Part shown: in pieces, positions 62,959 through 64,000 of the stretch
Layout of the letters: every line of letters starts with the position of its first letter
Position numbering within the stretch: position 1 is the first letter of the stretch
Source: Hyphomicrobiales bacterium
Lineage (GTDB): Bacteria > Pseudomonadota > Alphaproteobacteria > Rhizobiales > Xanthobacteraceae
Direction: 5' to 3'
Assembly (NCBI GenBank): GCA_016713235.1
Contig: JADJPN010000003.1
Location: 496,001-560,000 of the forward strand
Length of the DNA: 64,000 bases
Translations under genes and position numbers: made by a program
Notes under the pieces: model-generated
Database searches by the model: none
What the model was told of the DNA's origin: nothing
The model's input: only the letters and a program-made list of their open reading frames with translations

Positions 62959-63337
62959 AATCAAGTACCACATTCGCTTCGATGAAGTGACGCCGTACCA
63001 CCCCGCCAATCATACTGGCACGAGCAATCGCAGGCTTATCGGTCTCGAAACCGGTTCGAAGCGGATCGAGATGCTGCATGGTACGATTGAACCGGGGCAG
63101 GGTGCGCTGCCGCATTCGCATCCGCGCATTGACCAGGTTTGCTATCTCCTCGAAGGACGCGCGCATGTCGAAGTTGGGGGTCAAGCGTTCGAGATGGTCA
63201 GCGGCGACAGCTGTTTCTTTCCCGCGGGCGAAAAACATCTGCTGAAGGTGCTCGGTACGGAACCCGTGAAAGTTCTGGTCGTCTACGCCGCCCTACGGCG
63301 AGAACCCGGCGGAAGTCGTCCGCCAGGAATCTCATGA
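62951..63337 (+). CDS. cupin domain protein
   Basis: The 128-aa small beta-barrel starts at GTG. Motif 1 is PGQGALPHSHPRIDQVCYLLEGRA, with His-x-His; motif 2 is GDSCFFPAGEKHLLKV. It may bind a metal and act as an isomerase or dioxygenase-like helper. After VLVVYA the frame may be shifted, since the next frame reads PYGENPAEVVRQES, a typical cupin end. It leads a CoA-transferase gene. Confidence 0.85.
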   Translation: MSEIKYHIRFDEVTPYHPANHTGTSNRRLIGLETGSKRIEMLHGTIEPGQGALPHSHPRIDQVCYLLEGRAHVEVGGQAFEMVSGDSCFFPAGEKHLLKVLGTEPVKVLVVYAALRREPGGSRPPGIS

Positions 63338-64000
63338 CCAGTCGCACCCAGACCAAATCAGCTCATGGCAGCGGCCCCTTGTGGGCCTGAAGGTCGCTGA
63401 TTTGACGACTCGTCTCATGGGGCCGGTGTCGACACAAGTTCGCTGATTACGGTGCTGACGTAATCAAGGTCGAGCCGCCGGAAGGCGACGTCATGCGGCT
63501 TGCCTCACCCATGCGTAACCCCGGCATGGGGGCAATGTATCTTCAGGCGAACCGCAACAAGCGTAGTATCGTGCTCGACGAAAAGCGACGAAGGCAAGCG
63601 CGCATTGCTGAAGCTCGTCGCGGATGCCGATATTTTCATACACAATATCCGGCCTGCGGCGATGAAGCGTGCTGGCCTTGGTCCAGATGATATTCGCAGC
63701 GTCAACGGTAACATCATTTACGTGAGCCTGATCGGCTATGGCGAAGGCGGAGCCTACGCAGGAAGACCGGCTTACGACGATCTGATCCAGGGCGTGTCGT
63801 CGATACCGGCGTTGTATTCGCGCGCCTCGGGGGAGGCGCCGCAATACGTGCCGCTTACGATGGCTGATCGAATCTGCGGCATCAGCGCCGTTCATGCGGT
63901 GCTTGCCGCGGTAATTTTCGAAGCCGCACTGGCAAGGGTCAGGCGATTGAAGTGCCCATGTTCGAAACCATGGCGCAGTTCGTTCTTGGCGACCATATGG
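63334..64000 (+). pseudogene. CoA-transferase family III (CaiB/BaiF), N-terminal part with frameshifts, runs off the window
   Basis: Recognisable pieces in different frames are [117 protein letters not shown] and IEVPMFETMAQFVLGDHM. The Asp in RPAYDDL is the family nucleophile. Class III transferases swap CoA between acids. Four or more indels break it, and the 3' end is outside the window. The start overlaps the cupin stop (ATGA). Confidence 0.8.

Overview
The window looks like a chromosomal segment of an alphaproteobacterium of the order Hyphomicrobiales (Nitrobacteraceae/Xanthobacteraceae-like). The signs are a block with a double cold-shock protein, a DUF192 protein, tRNA-Pro and an NDUFS4-type complex I subunit; a homodimeric-type 2-oxoacid dehydrogenase E1 beside an Lrp regulator; a bufferin operon with a SigF/NrsF-type sigma/anti-sigma pair; and many tripartite (TTT, TRAP) transporters. 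This assignment is an inference from gene content; no rRNA or marker phylogeny is available.

Layout. (1) 1-9 kb: housekeeping genes: end of an EamA transporter, tRNA-Glu, tRNA-Pro, tRNA-Arg, a sirtuin, a double cold-shock protein, a DUF192 protein, a complex I subunit, and an aceE/mdeB-like E1 gene divergent from an Lrp regulator. (2) 9.2-31 kb: a large catabolic island with tctAB, a threonine-synthase-like enzyme, an IclR regulator, tctC, a D-threonine-aldolase-like enzyme, an LLM flavin oxidoreductase, an M24 peptidase, a three-subunit molybdenum hydroxylase, a second LLM oxidoreductase, a tandem glycine riboswitch, a complete glycine cleavage system (gcvT-H-PA-PB), a CofG-CofH fusion (FO synthase) and an F420:NADPH oxidoreductase. 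Three similar 21-bp palindromes tie the island to the IclR regulator. (3) 31.5-40.8 kb: an aromatic-type catabolic cluster (FAD monooxygenase, VOC dioxygenase-like protein, fumarylacetoacetase-fold hydrolase, GST, quinone oxidoreductase, TRAP transporter) with a GntR regulator and TTGCATGCAA boxes at both ends. (4) 41.2-45.1 kb: sigF/nrsF facing a bufferin operon (copper-binding peptide, its maturases and a DoxX protein), with matching ECF promoters. (5) 45.3-60 kb: a ureide/purine-type cluster: gamma-glutamyltransferase-like protein, TetR, PuuE-like deacetylase, and on the other strand an oxamate-carbamoyltransferase-like set (FdrA, DUF1116, DUF2877) with carbamate kinase, a BMP-type ABC importer and an amidohydrolase. 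Two GTAAG-N6-CTTAC boxes mark its two promoters. The FdrA C-terminal domain is a separate 71-codon gene. (6) 60.3-64 kb: a small Cys-rich DUF6455 protein under an FNR/FixK-type box, an IS3-family element that cut an acyl-CoA dehydrogenase gene to its last 20 codons, and a second IclR/cupin/CoA-transferase cluster running off the edge.

A caution for the whole window: many genes are interrupted by single-base length changes, mostly in homopolymer runs, with the protein well conserved on both sides. They are concentrated in 2.9-8 kb and 60.8-64 kb and look more like base-calling errors of a long-read assembly than true pseudogenes. Genes from 48.7 to 60 kb are intact.

The most interesting system is the IclR/glycine-riboswitch island. 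Glycine cleavage and F420 cofactor synthesis are joined in one overlapping transcription unit, beside LLM-type (possibly F420-using) oxidoreductases and a molybdenum hydroxylase.
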